Shown piece by piece: positions 35,386 to 42,506 of a stretch of 64,000 bases of DNA. How positions within the stretch are numbered: position 1 is the stretch's first letter; every line of letters begins with the position of its first letter. The position numbers were made by a program, and so were the translations under genes. Location: positions 57,207 to 121,206 of the forward strand of contig NZ_FMAF01000006.1 in NCBI RefSeq assembly GCF_900094565.1. The letters are read 5' to 3'. The DNA is from Martinezella lusitana. GTDB lineage: Bacteria; Pseudomonadota; Alphaproteobacteria; Rhizobiales; Rhizobiaceae. A model generated the notes under the pieces. It was not told the DNA's origin and ran no database searches. It saw nothing but the letters and a program-made list of their open reading frames with translations.

Positions 35386-36081
35386 TTACCTCGAATAATA
35401 GGAATTAATTGAGGGCGACAGAAAAAGAGGTACATCCTCCGTGTCCTCTTCCTGGGCGTTCTGAAGCGCCTGCTGTGCCTTGGCTTCGAGCCGCATGACT
35501 TGCTCTGGTGCGTAGCTGTGGGCGAGACGGGATGCGAGGCCCCATGCAAAGGCTCCGAACCATCTGTTCGGAAGGTCAAGCGTTTCGCCGCCCTGTAGAT
35601 TGGCGTCGAAGATCTGCGTCACTCGATAGTAGCGCAGCAGATAGGGCCCATTGCCGTCAGGGACTTGCCAGAGCGTGATCGACGGCGAGAGCAACCTATC
35701 GAACCAGAAACTGGTAACGCGTCCCTGCATGTCCTTATTCGGCATTGAGGCGTATTCGGTGCGGGACAATGGCCAGATGATCGTATCGATTGGATTGCCA
35801 TTGCCGTCATTCACACGCCAATAGATATCGAGAACCATGATCGTGGAAGGATCGACGGGATAGACTGCCTGTCCTTGGACAAGCGGTACCTCGACCAGAT
35901 CGACTTTCCACAAATTTGGAGTATCGTTGTTCCACTCGGCAAGCATGAGGTTCATCGCCATGCGGGCATCGACCAAATGCTCTTGCGCGATCGCAGCGCG
36001 ACGAATGCCACACAATCCGTAGCAATAGAGAACAAACTCTCCTATCGCAGGGTTGAAGGAGGAAGAACCGCTGCTGGTCAT
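35386..36081 (-). CDS. Tail accessory factor similar to P22 gp4
   Basis: 231 residues. Features of the gp4-like neck family are an N-terminal helical region (LVDARMAMNLMLAEWNND), a beta region (VQGQAVYPVDPSTIMVLDIYWR), then PDGNGPYLLRYYRVTQIFDA and a C-terminal helix-rich segment (RWFGAFAWGLASRLAHSYAP). P22 gp4 closes the portal after packaging and links it to gp10. Here the gp10-like gene lies three genes downstream, supporting a podovirus-like tail. Confidence 0.72.
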   Translation of the reverse strand: MTSSGSSSFNPAIGEFVLYCYGLCGIRRAAIAQEHLVDARMAMNLMLAEWNNDTPNLWKVDLVEVPLVQGQAVYPVDPSTIMVLDIYWRVNDGNGNPIDTIIWPLSRTEYASMPNKDMQGRVTSFWFDRLLSPSITLWQVPDGNGPYLLRYYRVTQIFDANLQGGETLDLPNRWFGAFAWGLASRLAHSYAPEQVMRLEAKAQQALQNAQEEDTEDVPLFLSPSINSYYSR

Positions 36082-36085
36082 CTGT

Positions 36086-36781
36086 TCAGCTCAAAACTAT
36101 GGCTGTAACTGCGCCGCCGGAGACCGTGAGCGTGGCCTTTGACGTGTAGGTGCCTGTGACGGGAACGGTAAGCTGTTGGCTGTTGGTGACGACTGCTTTC
36201 GTCGGTGCCAAAGACACCCCTACGCTTTGAAGGCCACCGGACGAGACATTGACCGTCGCGAAGTCGGTAGACGCACTGACTGAAACAGTACCGAGACTTG
36301 TCGTGAAGCCATTGGAAATCAGAGTGTCGGTCTGGGCCGCAAGAGCGATCCAGTTGATAAAGCCGCCTGCGATCGCAGCATTGCCATTGAGAGCACCGCC
36401 GCCGCCGTTATTGGCCACTTTGACCGACATGCCATTGGTGACGAGCGCCGCTGTTCCTGGCACTCCTACGTAGGAAAGTTGCCCTGTTGCACCAACGATC
36501 GTGGCCGTGCAGCTAACGGATGTTCCGTCAGCGTCCTGAACGGAAACGGCGCCAGCCTGGTTGGTGATGACGGTGCTGCCTGTCGGGAGCTTCGCTGATT
36601 GCAAACTGCCGCCACTCACGCCCAAGGTGACCGTCCCGAATTGGACGGTGCCATCTGGTCCTGTCAGCGCCTTAGACTGGCCATCGGTCACCACCGCACC
36701 ATTTGCGGGGATTGTCGCACCGGGCACAAAAGAAATACCACCCGGTCCGGAAAGACCGTTTGCTGAGATAACGCCGGTCAT
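36086..36781 (-). CDS. Repeat-rich phage surface or structural protein
   Basis: 231 residues almost wholly made of Gly/Ala/Thr/Val beta strands. Four or five repeats with the pattern GGxLQSAxLPTGSTVITN / GGLQSVGVSLAPTKAVVTNS suggest tandem Ig-like or beta-solenoid modules. Such proteins commonly decorate capsids or fibres. No cysteine or catalytic motif is present. Confidence 0.6.
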   Translation of the reverse strand: MTGVISANGLSGPGGISFVPGATIPANGAVVTDGQSKALTGPDGTVQFGTVTLGVSGGSLQSAKLPTGSTVITNQAGAVSVQDADGTSVSCTATIVGATGQLSYVGVPGTAALVTNGMSVKVANNGGGGALNGNAAIAGGFINWIALAAQTDTLISNGFTTSLGTVSVSASTDFATVNVSSGGLQSVGVSLAPTKAVVTNSQQLTVPVTGTYTSKATLTVSGGAVTAIVLS

Positions 36782-36791
36782 GGGGTGGACC

Positions 36792-37139
36792 TCAGTTGAT
36801 CGAGAAGGATTGACGTGTCTTCAGCTCAAGGCTGCCGCCAGACAGCGTTGCGACATTCAGGCGAACAGCGGAGATCGGGAACAGGTAATTCCCCGTGATG
36901 GTCGCGCTCGACCCGACAGGGAACTGCGGATCAGTCGTCCAGCGAACATTCGGGTTGGCCGTGTTGTCCTGCAGCATCAGCTCGTCGAGCGTGTATTCCA
37001 CACTGTATGTCGTGGTGACACCACCGGCGACATAAACCTGAATGGCGACATTGAACGGGGCAATCGACGGATCGAGATTGAAGGCAACAGACGTGCCTGT
37101 AGCGGATATGCTAACGAATCTGGAAAGCGGAGATGGCAT
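36792..37139 (-). CDS. Phage structural-module protein
   Basis: 115 residues from ATG 37139, which has GAGGA ten bases upstream; the longer open frame reads into the gene before. It is a beta-rich protein (SISATGTSVAFNLDPSIAPFNVAIQVYVAG, then YLFPISAVRLNVATLSGG). The family resembles small head-tail proteins of podovirus-like phages, but I cannot name it. Confidence 0.6.
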   Translation of the reverse strand: MPSPLSRFVSISATGTSVAFNLDPSIAPFNVAIQVYVAGGVTTTYSVEYTLDELMLQDNTANPNVRWTTDPQFPVGSSATITGNYLFPISAVRLNVATLSGGSLELKTRQSFSIN

Positions 37140-37189
37140 TAGCCTATCCTCAACAAAAAAGGAAAAGGCAGAGGCCGGAGCCCCTGCCA

Positions 37190-37396
37190 TCAGTGATGGA
37201 AGGATTTCAGTGTCTCGGCGAGACGCGCTCGCTTGGCGAGTTTGGGGTTGTCCGAACGAGCAGCTTTCTCAAGCTTCTTTTCGGGGATTTTCTCGTCCTG
37301 TTTCACGCCGAGTTCTTTGTGAAGAGCGCCGGGATGTTTCACCGCCCCGGCAATCCACTTTTCCTTGACCGATCCGCCCGAGGCGTAATCAGTCAC
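37190..37396 (-). CDS. Small basic phage protein
   Basis: 68 residues from GTG 37396, read just past an AGGAGG that is placed unusually close; the frame is open further upstream without a better start. The product (DYASGGSVKEKWIAGAVKHP, then KLAKRARLAETLKSFHH) is rich in lysine. The GGSVKEKW/GALHKELG pattern occurs in virion modules of related phages, from memory. Its start overlaps the end of another lysine-rich small gene. Confidence 0.55.
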   Translation of the reverse strand: MTDYASGGSVKEKWIAGAVKHPGALHKELGVKQDEKIPEKKLEKAARSDNPKLAKRARLAETLKSFHH

Positions 37397-37682
37397 CCTC
37401 CTTGTCGGAGGCACCAGTCGTCTTGGCGGCCGAAGAAAGCGGGCTGGAATCGGCACCTACGCGGCCACCGGCCTTGCGGCCCGGACGATCAAGGCGCATC
37501 TTCGACTTCTTGCCGTCGACAGCGCCCATTTCCTTTGCCTTCTTCTTCACACGGCCGCCGTCCTTGCGTTCGTCGGCTTCCTTGCGGACGTTCGATTCAG
37601 CGCCGGCATAGACATCCTTCGGAGAATCATCCTTCGGAACGACACCGCCGTCCTTCCGGCAACTTTTCATCTTACCCTTCAT
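37389..37682 (-). CDS. Lysine/glycine-rich small phage protein
   Basis: 97 residues, very basic, with GGRVKKKAKEMGAVDGKKSK and MRLDRPGRKAGGRV. The same K(A/S)RMDRPGxxAxGG motif appears in the protein at 41956-42492, so the two share a domain. The ATG overlaps the stop of the upstream gene (ATGA). A disordered nucleic-acid-binding virion component is likely. Confidence 0.6.
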   Translation of the reverse strand: MKGKMKSCRKDGGVVPKDDSPKDVYAGAESNVRKEADERKDGGRVKKKAKEMGAVDGKKSKMRLDRPGRKAGGRVGADSSPLSSAAKTTGASDKEGD

Positions 37683-38137
37683 GGCGTGTCTCCTGCCTGG
37701 GGCTGTTGAACATAGAACACGGTCACTGTGACCGCGCCTGCTGTCGTTGCTCCAACGGGCGTTACCGTGACGAAGACGCCGTGGTTGGTCGTGATATTCT
37801 GCATCGCAGTCAACTGGGCTGCAGAAAGGGTTGGAGCGGCGCGGCCTGCCGTCTTGGCATCGACTGCGCCGACATATTGAGTACCAGCGGCAGCGGTACC
37901 GATCGTGAGAGTGGCCGAGGTCGCAGAATCATAGGCAGTCGTCACATCGATATTGAAACCGGTGATCTGACTGCCCTGCGGGAGATCGACACGGCCGGTC
38001 ACTGCGGTCGTGCTGTTCTGCGTCAACGAAACGCGCTGAGACATGAGGGCATAGCCCTGGTCGGAATAACCAGAGCTAGTGCCGTCAAGCTTCTGCGTGA
38101 ACGTCGAGAGAGGGCCGGTAAAGGCTGTGGTGGTCAT
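37679..38137 (-). CDS. Phage head-module protein, possible decoration protein
   Basis: 152 residues, beta-rich (RVDLPQGSQITGFNIDVTTAYDSA, TLTIGTAAAGTQYVGAVDAK). It lies just downstream of the major capsid gene with the same strand and a 42-base gap. The pattern resembles capsid-associated beta proteins. No firm family. Confidence 0.6.
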   Translation of the reverse strand: MTTTAFTGPLSTFTQKLDGTSSGYSDQGYALMSQRVSLTQNSTTAVTGRVDLPQGSQITGFNIDVTTAYDSATSATLTIGTAAAGTQYVGAVDAKTAGRAAPTLSAAQLTAMQNITTNHGVFVTVTPVGATTAGAVTVTVFYVQQPQAGDTP

Positions 38138-38179
38138 TGGGATATCCTTTCCTTGAGGAAAGTTCTCGACCGGCCGCGG

Positions 38180-39094
38180 TTAAGCGGTCGGCAAAGAACC
38201 CCAAATTGCACGCCAGTCATAATACCCAAACGAGTAACGAGCGTAGCCCTTCACCAGAAGGTTGTCTGTCGTGAAATCGACCTGCATATCCGTCTCGAAC
38301 GAGATACGATCGAGATAGAGAAGCCCTTCGATATTGGTGAGGAGGAACCATGCGAAGTTGCTGGTCAGGAACTCCGATACCGTATAGCCGTCCGGCAGAC
38401 CACCAGAGGTGGACAGGATGGCGTTGACATCGTTGTCGGCGGTGCCCGGGCGCAGTTCCGTCTTGGTGAGGCGGATTGCGACAGGCTCGAGAGCATTCGG
38501 AACCACGAGCTTGCGGGCGCGTGAGAATGTCTTGAGGCCGGCATTGTCAAGGAAGGTGACCGGGATCGTCGTCATCGCGTTCAGAAGAGCGGATTCGTTC
38601 AAATCCACCTGAACAGCCGGCGTGTTGGCGATCGTGCCGCCATCGATCGGATGGTTGCTTGCGATGAGGGAAACACCGTCACCGCCGATTGCCGGATTGT
38701 AGACGTTCGCCGTGTTGAAGACGTTCCAGCCGTAGATTTCCTTGGTCTGGGCAAAGGACTGCATCAGGCCGAGGTTGGAAGGCTGGAATTGTGCCTTGTA
38801 GAGGTTGTCGTCGATGGCCTTACGCGTGATCGCGTAACCGAGAGCGATTTCGTTGTGCTCCTGATTGTAGATATAGCGTTCGCCGGCCTGGTTGTCGAAG
38901 GCAGTCTGGCCGCCTTCGGTCTTGAGCTTTGCGAGACCGAGGTAACGCATGGACGCAGTGCGTTCCAGCGCCATCTTGGAATTGCCCTTGGTGAACACGT
39001 TCGGCCAACGGGCGGGGATCTGATCGTACTTGCCGGTAACGCCACGGAGACCGGGAAGGAGGAGATCGCGGATTTGTGCGAGATTGATAGCCAT
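38180..39094 (-). CDS. Major capsid protein, Mu gpT / HK97-like
   Basis: 304 residues. Characteristic segments are the N-terminal region (IRDLLLPGLRGVTGKYDQIP), an E-loop-like stretch (ALERTASMRYLGLAKLKTEG), a long alpha-helix (YGYAITRKAIDDNLYKAQF region) and a C-terminal VKGYARYSFGYYDWRAIWGS. This matches the gpT-like branch of HK97-fold capsid proteins. It follows a putative decoration protein and a scaffold gene in transcription order, the normal head gene order. Confidence 0.82.
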   Translation of the reverse strand: MAINLAQIRDLLLPGLRGVTGKYDQIPARWPNVFTKGNSKMALERTASMRYLGLAKLKTEGGQTAFDNQAGERYIYNQEHNEIALGYAITRKAIDDNLYKAQFQPSNLGLMQSFAQTKEIYGWNVFNTANVYNPAIGGDGVSLIASNHPIDGGTIANTPAVQVDLNESALLNAMTTIPVTFLDNAGLKTFSRARKLVVPNALEPVAIRLTKTELRPGTADNDVNAILSTSGGLPDGYTVSEFLTSNFAWFLLTNIEGLLYLDRISFETDMQVDFTTDNLLVKGYARYSFGYYDWRAIWGSLPTA

Positions 39095-39108
39095 ATCCTA
39101 ATCTCCTC

Positions 39109-39705
39109 TTAGACGATGCCGGTGAGCGACTTGGTGTCGACGTTGTTGAAGCCAACGACGATCCAGTTGCCGTTCGAAGCGGAATCGGTGCCATTGGCGC
39201 CGGGGGGATTGGTGACAAGGCCTCTAATGCGGAACGGCAACGTTGCAGTGACCGCAATTGTTGCTTGGTTCGCGTAGGCACCGGAAAGACCAGTCAGCGT
39301 GTTGCCAGTGCCGATCGCGAAATTGATATTCGCACCGACATCGGCCTCAGTGACCGCCGTACCGGCATTACCGGATTGAACGATGAACTGTGCATTCGGA
39401 TCATCGATGATCAGACCACTGACGGTGGTGTTTGCCAGTGCAGAGCCAGAACCAGGCCAGTTTTTAGCCCAGGTTCTCTGACCGGTGGCAGCCGAAATAT
39501 AGCTGCAGCCTGCAAAGATGCCGGCGATCTGTGTCGTGCCAGGAGCGGACTGAGCGATAGTGCCGTCCGACTGACTGGTGACGGGATCGTTCAGATAAAT
39601 AGCGGAAGCGGTGAGCGCGATCAGACGAGTTTTCATCTCGTAGGTTGGCGCAGAACCAAGGCCGCTAGACTGAGCGAACCCGAAAGGAGCAAAGGTGTTA
39701 GCCAT
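39109..39705 (-). CDS. Capsid decoration/cement-like protein
   Basis: 198 residues from ATG 39705, preceded by GGAG at six bases. The sequence opens ANTFAPFGFAQSSGLGSAPTYE and is beta-rich throughout (LNDPVTSQSDGTIAQSAPGT, PFRIRGLVTNPPGANG). Proteins of this form sit directly upstream of the capsid gene in related phages and coat the head. Confidence 0.65.
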   Translation of the reverse strand: MANTFAPFGFAQSSGLGSAPTYEMKTRLIALTASAIYLNDPVTSQSDGTIAQSAPGTTQIAGIFAGCSYISAATGQRTWAKNWPGSGSALANTTVSGLIIDDPNAQFIVQSGNAGTAVTEADVGANINFAIGTGNTLTGLSGAYANQATIAVTATLPFRIRGLVTNPPGANGTDSASNGNWIVVGFNNVDTKSLTGIV

Positions 39706-39806
39706 TGCGATCTCCATTCAGGAAGGAAGAGCATTCCCACCGGCCCGGTAGTTATGTCTCGGATGATGCCGAAGCGGCCCGCCGCGGCAATAGAGGTACG
39801 GAAGCC

Positions 39807-40307
39807 TTACGGATCGATATCCATGGCTTCGTAAGAGGTGCGATTGTAATTCTGCAGGTTGGGAGCTTCGCGCGGCAGCGTGCCGGCGGGTGCTTCACCA
39901 AGCTGTTGCTTCTTGACACGAACGACTTCTTCAGCCGAAGCACGATCTTCAGCCTGTGCTTCGCGGGTGAGTTCGATCGGCCGTTCCATCAGCATGAGAC
40001 CGTCACGGATGATCGGACCCTTGTGGCCCTCTGCGACGAGATCGGGATGGCGTTCGGAACTGACCGGCTCCCAACCCTGTTCGCGCATGAAGATTTCATA
40101 GGAAGGATCCGACGCACCATAAACAGTGTGACGTTTCCATTCGTAGCTCGTGCCTTCGGGAATTGCCCTAGGGTCGATATAATATTTGTCGGCGATCTGG
40201 CCGCCTTTGCGCTTGCGTTCCCGAATGGGAGCGGTTCTGATCGCAGAGCGCACTTCGTCTTCCTTGCGCGGCCGACCAGGGCCACGCTTCTCAATATCGG
40301 CTTCCAT
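39807..40307 (-). CDS. Phage head-module protein with AT-hook-like N-terminus
   Basis: 166 residues. The N-terminus has KRGPGRPRKED, an AT-hook-type DNA-binding motif, and is followed by basic and then acidic helices (LTREAQAEDRASAEEVVRVK). It sits between the scaffold and decoration genes. It might contact packaged DNA, but this is inferred only from the AT-hook. Confidence 0.6.
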   Translation of the reverse strand: MEADIEKRGPGRPRKEDEVRSAIRTAPIRERKRKGGQIADKYYIDPRAIPEGTSYEWKRHTVYGASDPSYEIFMREQGWEPVSSERHPDLVAEGHKGPIIRDGLMLMERPIELTREAQAEDRASAEEVVRVKKQQLGEAPAGTLPREAPNLQNYNRTSYEAMDIDP

Positions 40308-40318
40308 GTCAGTGATCC

Positions 40319-41212
40319 TTAGTGAGTCGTCCCATTCTCGCGCTGGATGGCGAGGAGTTGCTTGGCATATTCGGCGTCGGTGAGACCGGACAGAGCGGCA
40401 ATCTCACGCTGGGCAGCTGTCAGACGAACGGTATTGGTTCCGCGCGCCTGAGGAGCGTCAGCGGCTCCGCCTCGGCTCACCGGAGCGGCCGGTGCTGCTG
40501 CGACGCGTCTGATCTCAACGCCGGTGTCAACAGTCTCAGCGGGTCGCTGTGTGTATCCAAGCTCCTGATCGAGGAACTTGAAATACTCCGGACTATCCAC
40601 CTTGATATCGTGGAAGAGCGCGCCGTAATGAGCCTTCTCCAGCTTAGAGCGGTTTTGGATGGCATCCGGATGGCTGCGAACCCAGTTTCCAGACTGTGGG
40701 GAGAGCGAAGCGGCGAACTGTTCGACCGGGTCGACGGCGTGCTTGACATCCTCGGCACGGCGCTCAAGGGCTGCCTTGCCTTCCTTCATCCGCTGCGCTT
40801 TGACGGCGACCTCGGACATAGCCGATTGCGCTTCGGCAGCGGCTTCGAAATCACCCTGCTCCATCGCAATGCGATATTTCTGCTTGGCATCGCTGCGCTC
40901 GTGCTCGACATTGGCAATCGCGTTGTCGAGCGCCATCATTTCGGCGCTGACTGCGGTATTGCGAGCCTGGGCATTCTCGCGCTGGAAGCGTTCGATCTCG
41001 CTGCCGCGTTCCTGCGCTAGGCGTTCTGCCTCGACCGCTTTAGCCTTGGCATCGGTGGCTTCCTTCTGAGCGGCCGCCAACTGGACTTTCCAGTCCTCGA
41101 CGCCTTCAGCATTTTTCCCGGCATCGACTTCGATATCGGTAATTTCCAGCGGGTCATTCTCAACGACGATTTCCAGATCGTCATCCGGCTTTGTGCCTTC
41201 ATCAATAACCAT
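40319..41212 (-). CDS. Head scaffolding protein
   Basis: 297 residues from ATG 41212 (GAGGA ten bases upstream). An acidic N-terminus (DEGTKPDDDLEIVVENDPLE) leads into a long coiled coil (about residues 40-170; AAAQKEATDAKAKAVEAERL and so on), then a proline/alanine linker and a basic C-terminal helix (TAAQREIAALSGLTDAEYAK) like the capsid-binding end of scaffold proteins. Its position before the capsid gene supports the role. Confidence 0.72.
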   Translation of the reverse strand: MVIDEGTKPDDDLEIVVENDPLEITDIEVDAGKNAEGVEDWKVQLAAAQKEATDAKAKAVEAERLAQERGSEIERFQRENAQARNTAVSAEMMALDNAIANVEHERSDAKQKYRIAMEQGDFEAAAEAQSAMSEVAVKAQRMKEGKAALERRAEDVKHAVDPVEQFAASLSPQSGNWVRSHPDAIQNRSKLEKAHYGALFHDIKVDSPEYFKFLDQELGYTQRPAETVDTGVEIRRVAAAPAAPVSRGGAADAPQARGTNTVRLTAAQREIAALSGLTDAEYAKQLLAIQRENGTTH

Positions 41213-41223
41213 CACGGTTTTCC

Positions 41224-41604
41224 TCAGTAGATCATGGAGGGATCGGAGATCCGACCCTTGATGTGAACGTCTTCGAGCAACCGGCAGTGGGTCTCGCTGA
41301 TATCGATGGAATAACCATCCGAGACGCGGTACATGACCCAATCGCCGACCTCGACGCTTTGGCCCCCGAAATCGTTCGAGTTGTCGTTCCGGAAAGCAAG
41401 GGGTCCCTTTTTCAGAACCAGTCCCACCTTACCCTGCCATTTGTCCTCATCCTGGGTCTTTTCCGGAATGAAGATGTTGCCGATCTTCGCACCGCGCATG
41501 TAAATGCCGACGAGGATCTGATTGTGCATGATCTCCAGCCCATCGATGTCACCGATGGATGATAGGATTTCTTCTTTCGTGCTTTGCGGTTTGTTGGCTG
41601 CCAT
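41224..41604 (-). CDS. GroES-like co-chaperonin
   Basis: 126 residues. The core reads HNQILVGIYMRGAKIGNIFI, PEKTQDEDKWQGKVGLVLKK, GPLAF, then VEVGDWVMYRVSDGYSI, the same order of strands as Cpn10/GroES: first beta strand, mobile loop, G-K-V-G core and G-D-x-V strand. The C-terminal extension (HIKGRISDPSMIY) is phage-specific. T4 gp31 is a known case of a phage co-chaperonin that helps host GroEL fold the capsid. Its place between portal and scaffold genes fits that role here. Confidence 0.7.
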   Translation of the reverse strand: MAANKPQSTKEEILSSIGDIDGLEIMHNQILVGIYMRGAKIGNIFIPEKTQDEDKWQGKVGLVLKKGPLAFRNDNSNDFGGQSVEVGDWVMYRVSDGYSIDISETHCRLLEDVHIKGRISDPSMIY

Positions 41605-41616
41605 GTTTTCCTCTGG

Positions 41617-41826
41617 TTAAAGGCGTTGATCGCCCATCTTCCGAACTATTTCGGACAGCACATCGAGGGCGGTTCTGATCCCCGCCACTTCTCCGCACCG
41701 ATATTTGTAATCAGGAAAATCCGCTGCGATATTGCCTGCAATCGCTTCGATCTTGGATTCGATGATCTCGGACAGTTCTTCCCGAGCCTTATTGAGCAAG
41801 CGGATATCTGCAACACTCGCGCTCAT
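41617..41826 (-). CDS. Small helical phage protein
   Basis: 69 residues, mostly helix (IRLLNKAREELSEIIESKIE, EVAGIRTALDVLSEIVRKMG). It lies in the head module 12 bases upstream of the GroES-like gene. No recognised family. Confidence 0.6.
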   Translation of the reverse strand: MSASVADIRLLNKAREELSEIIESKIEAIAGNIAADFPDYKYRCGEVAGIRTALDVLSEIVRKMGDQRL

Positions 41827-41955
41827 GAATTCTCGCTTCGCTGCTTACGCCGCAGAATGCCACACGATGGGACGGCGCCGTTCTTCACGGACGAGCAAGC
41901 GCTTGTTCCAGTCGCGAGTTGGGCCAGTTGGAAAAACCCTCATCGTATATGCGGA

Positions 41956-42492
41956 TTATTTCGCTTTGGCGTTCTTGCCGTATTCCTTGATCTTCTCCAG
42001 CCGGCCTTCGCCACTGCCGGCGCCGGCCGTCATCTTCGGAACTCGGCCACCATCTTTGCGCATCGGCATGCCGGGCGAAGGAGGCATAGGAGCGCCAGGA
42101 GAGGCTTGTGCAGGCATCGGTGGCGGGACTGGTGCGCCACCACCCATCGGAGGCATCATTGGCCCCCCCTGAGGCTTGGGAGAGGCGACGATGACGTTGA
42201 CCGTCGTCGCGCTGCCCTTCTTGGCTTTGCCGACATTCCCGCCGTTGGCGAACTTACCAGGCCGATCCATGCGCGCCTTGGCGCTCTTGCCGTCGACCTT
42301 CGAACCATCGACACGACCGCCGCGCTTGTAGCCCTTGGCATATTCGCCGGATGCTTCACCCTGCGTACCGTCAGGACCGGGAAGGACGTGACCAACGCCT
42401 TCATCCGTGCCGAGGTCTGCCGTCGTAATTTTCATGCTGCGCATCTTGTCGGCGCGGCTCTTGTCTGCCTCGCCTCGCATCTGATGGGCCAT
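41956..42492 (-). CDS. Lysine/glycine/proline-rich phage head-module protein
   Basis: 178 residues. Low-complexity basic segments (YKRGGRVDGSKVDGKSAKAR, MDRPGKFANGGNVGKAKKGS) and a proline/methionine-rich stretch (PMMPPMGGGAPVPPPMPAQA). It shares the MDRPGK/GGRV unit with the protein at 37389-37682. It follows the portal gene by 14 bases. A disordered capsid-interior or DNA-binding role is possible. Confidence 0.6.
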   Translation of the reverse strand: MAHQMRGEADKSRADKMRSMKITTADLGTDEGVGHVLPGPDGTQGEASGEYAKGYKRGGRVDGSKVDGKSAKARMDRPGKFANGGNVGKAKKGSATTVNVIVASPKPQGGPMMPPMGGGAPVPPPMPAQASPGAPMPPSPGMPMRKDGGRVPKMTAGAGSGEGRLEKIKEYGKNAKAK

Positions 42493-42506
42493 AGATATTC
42501 TCCTGA

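Noticed and set aside
37133..38524. A 463-codon open frame on the plus strand
   Set aside because: It runs antisense to capsid-module genes with well-supported starts; its translation is arginine-rich and without motifs.
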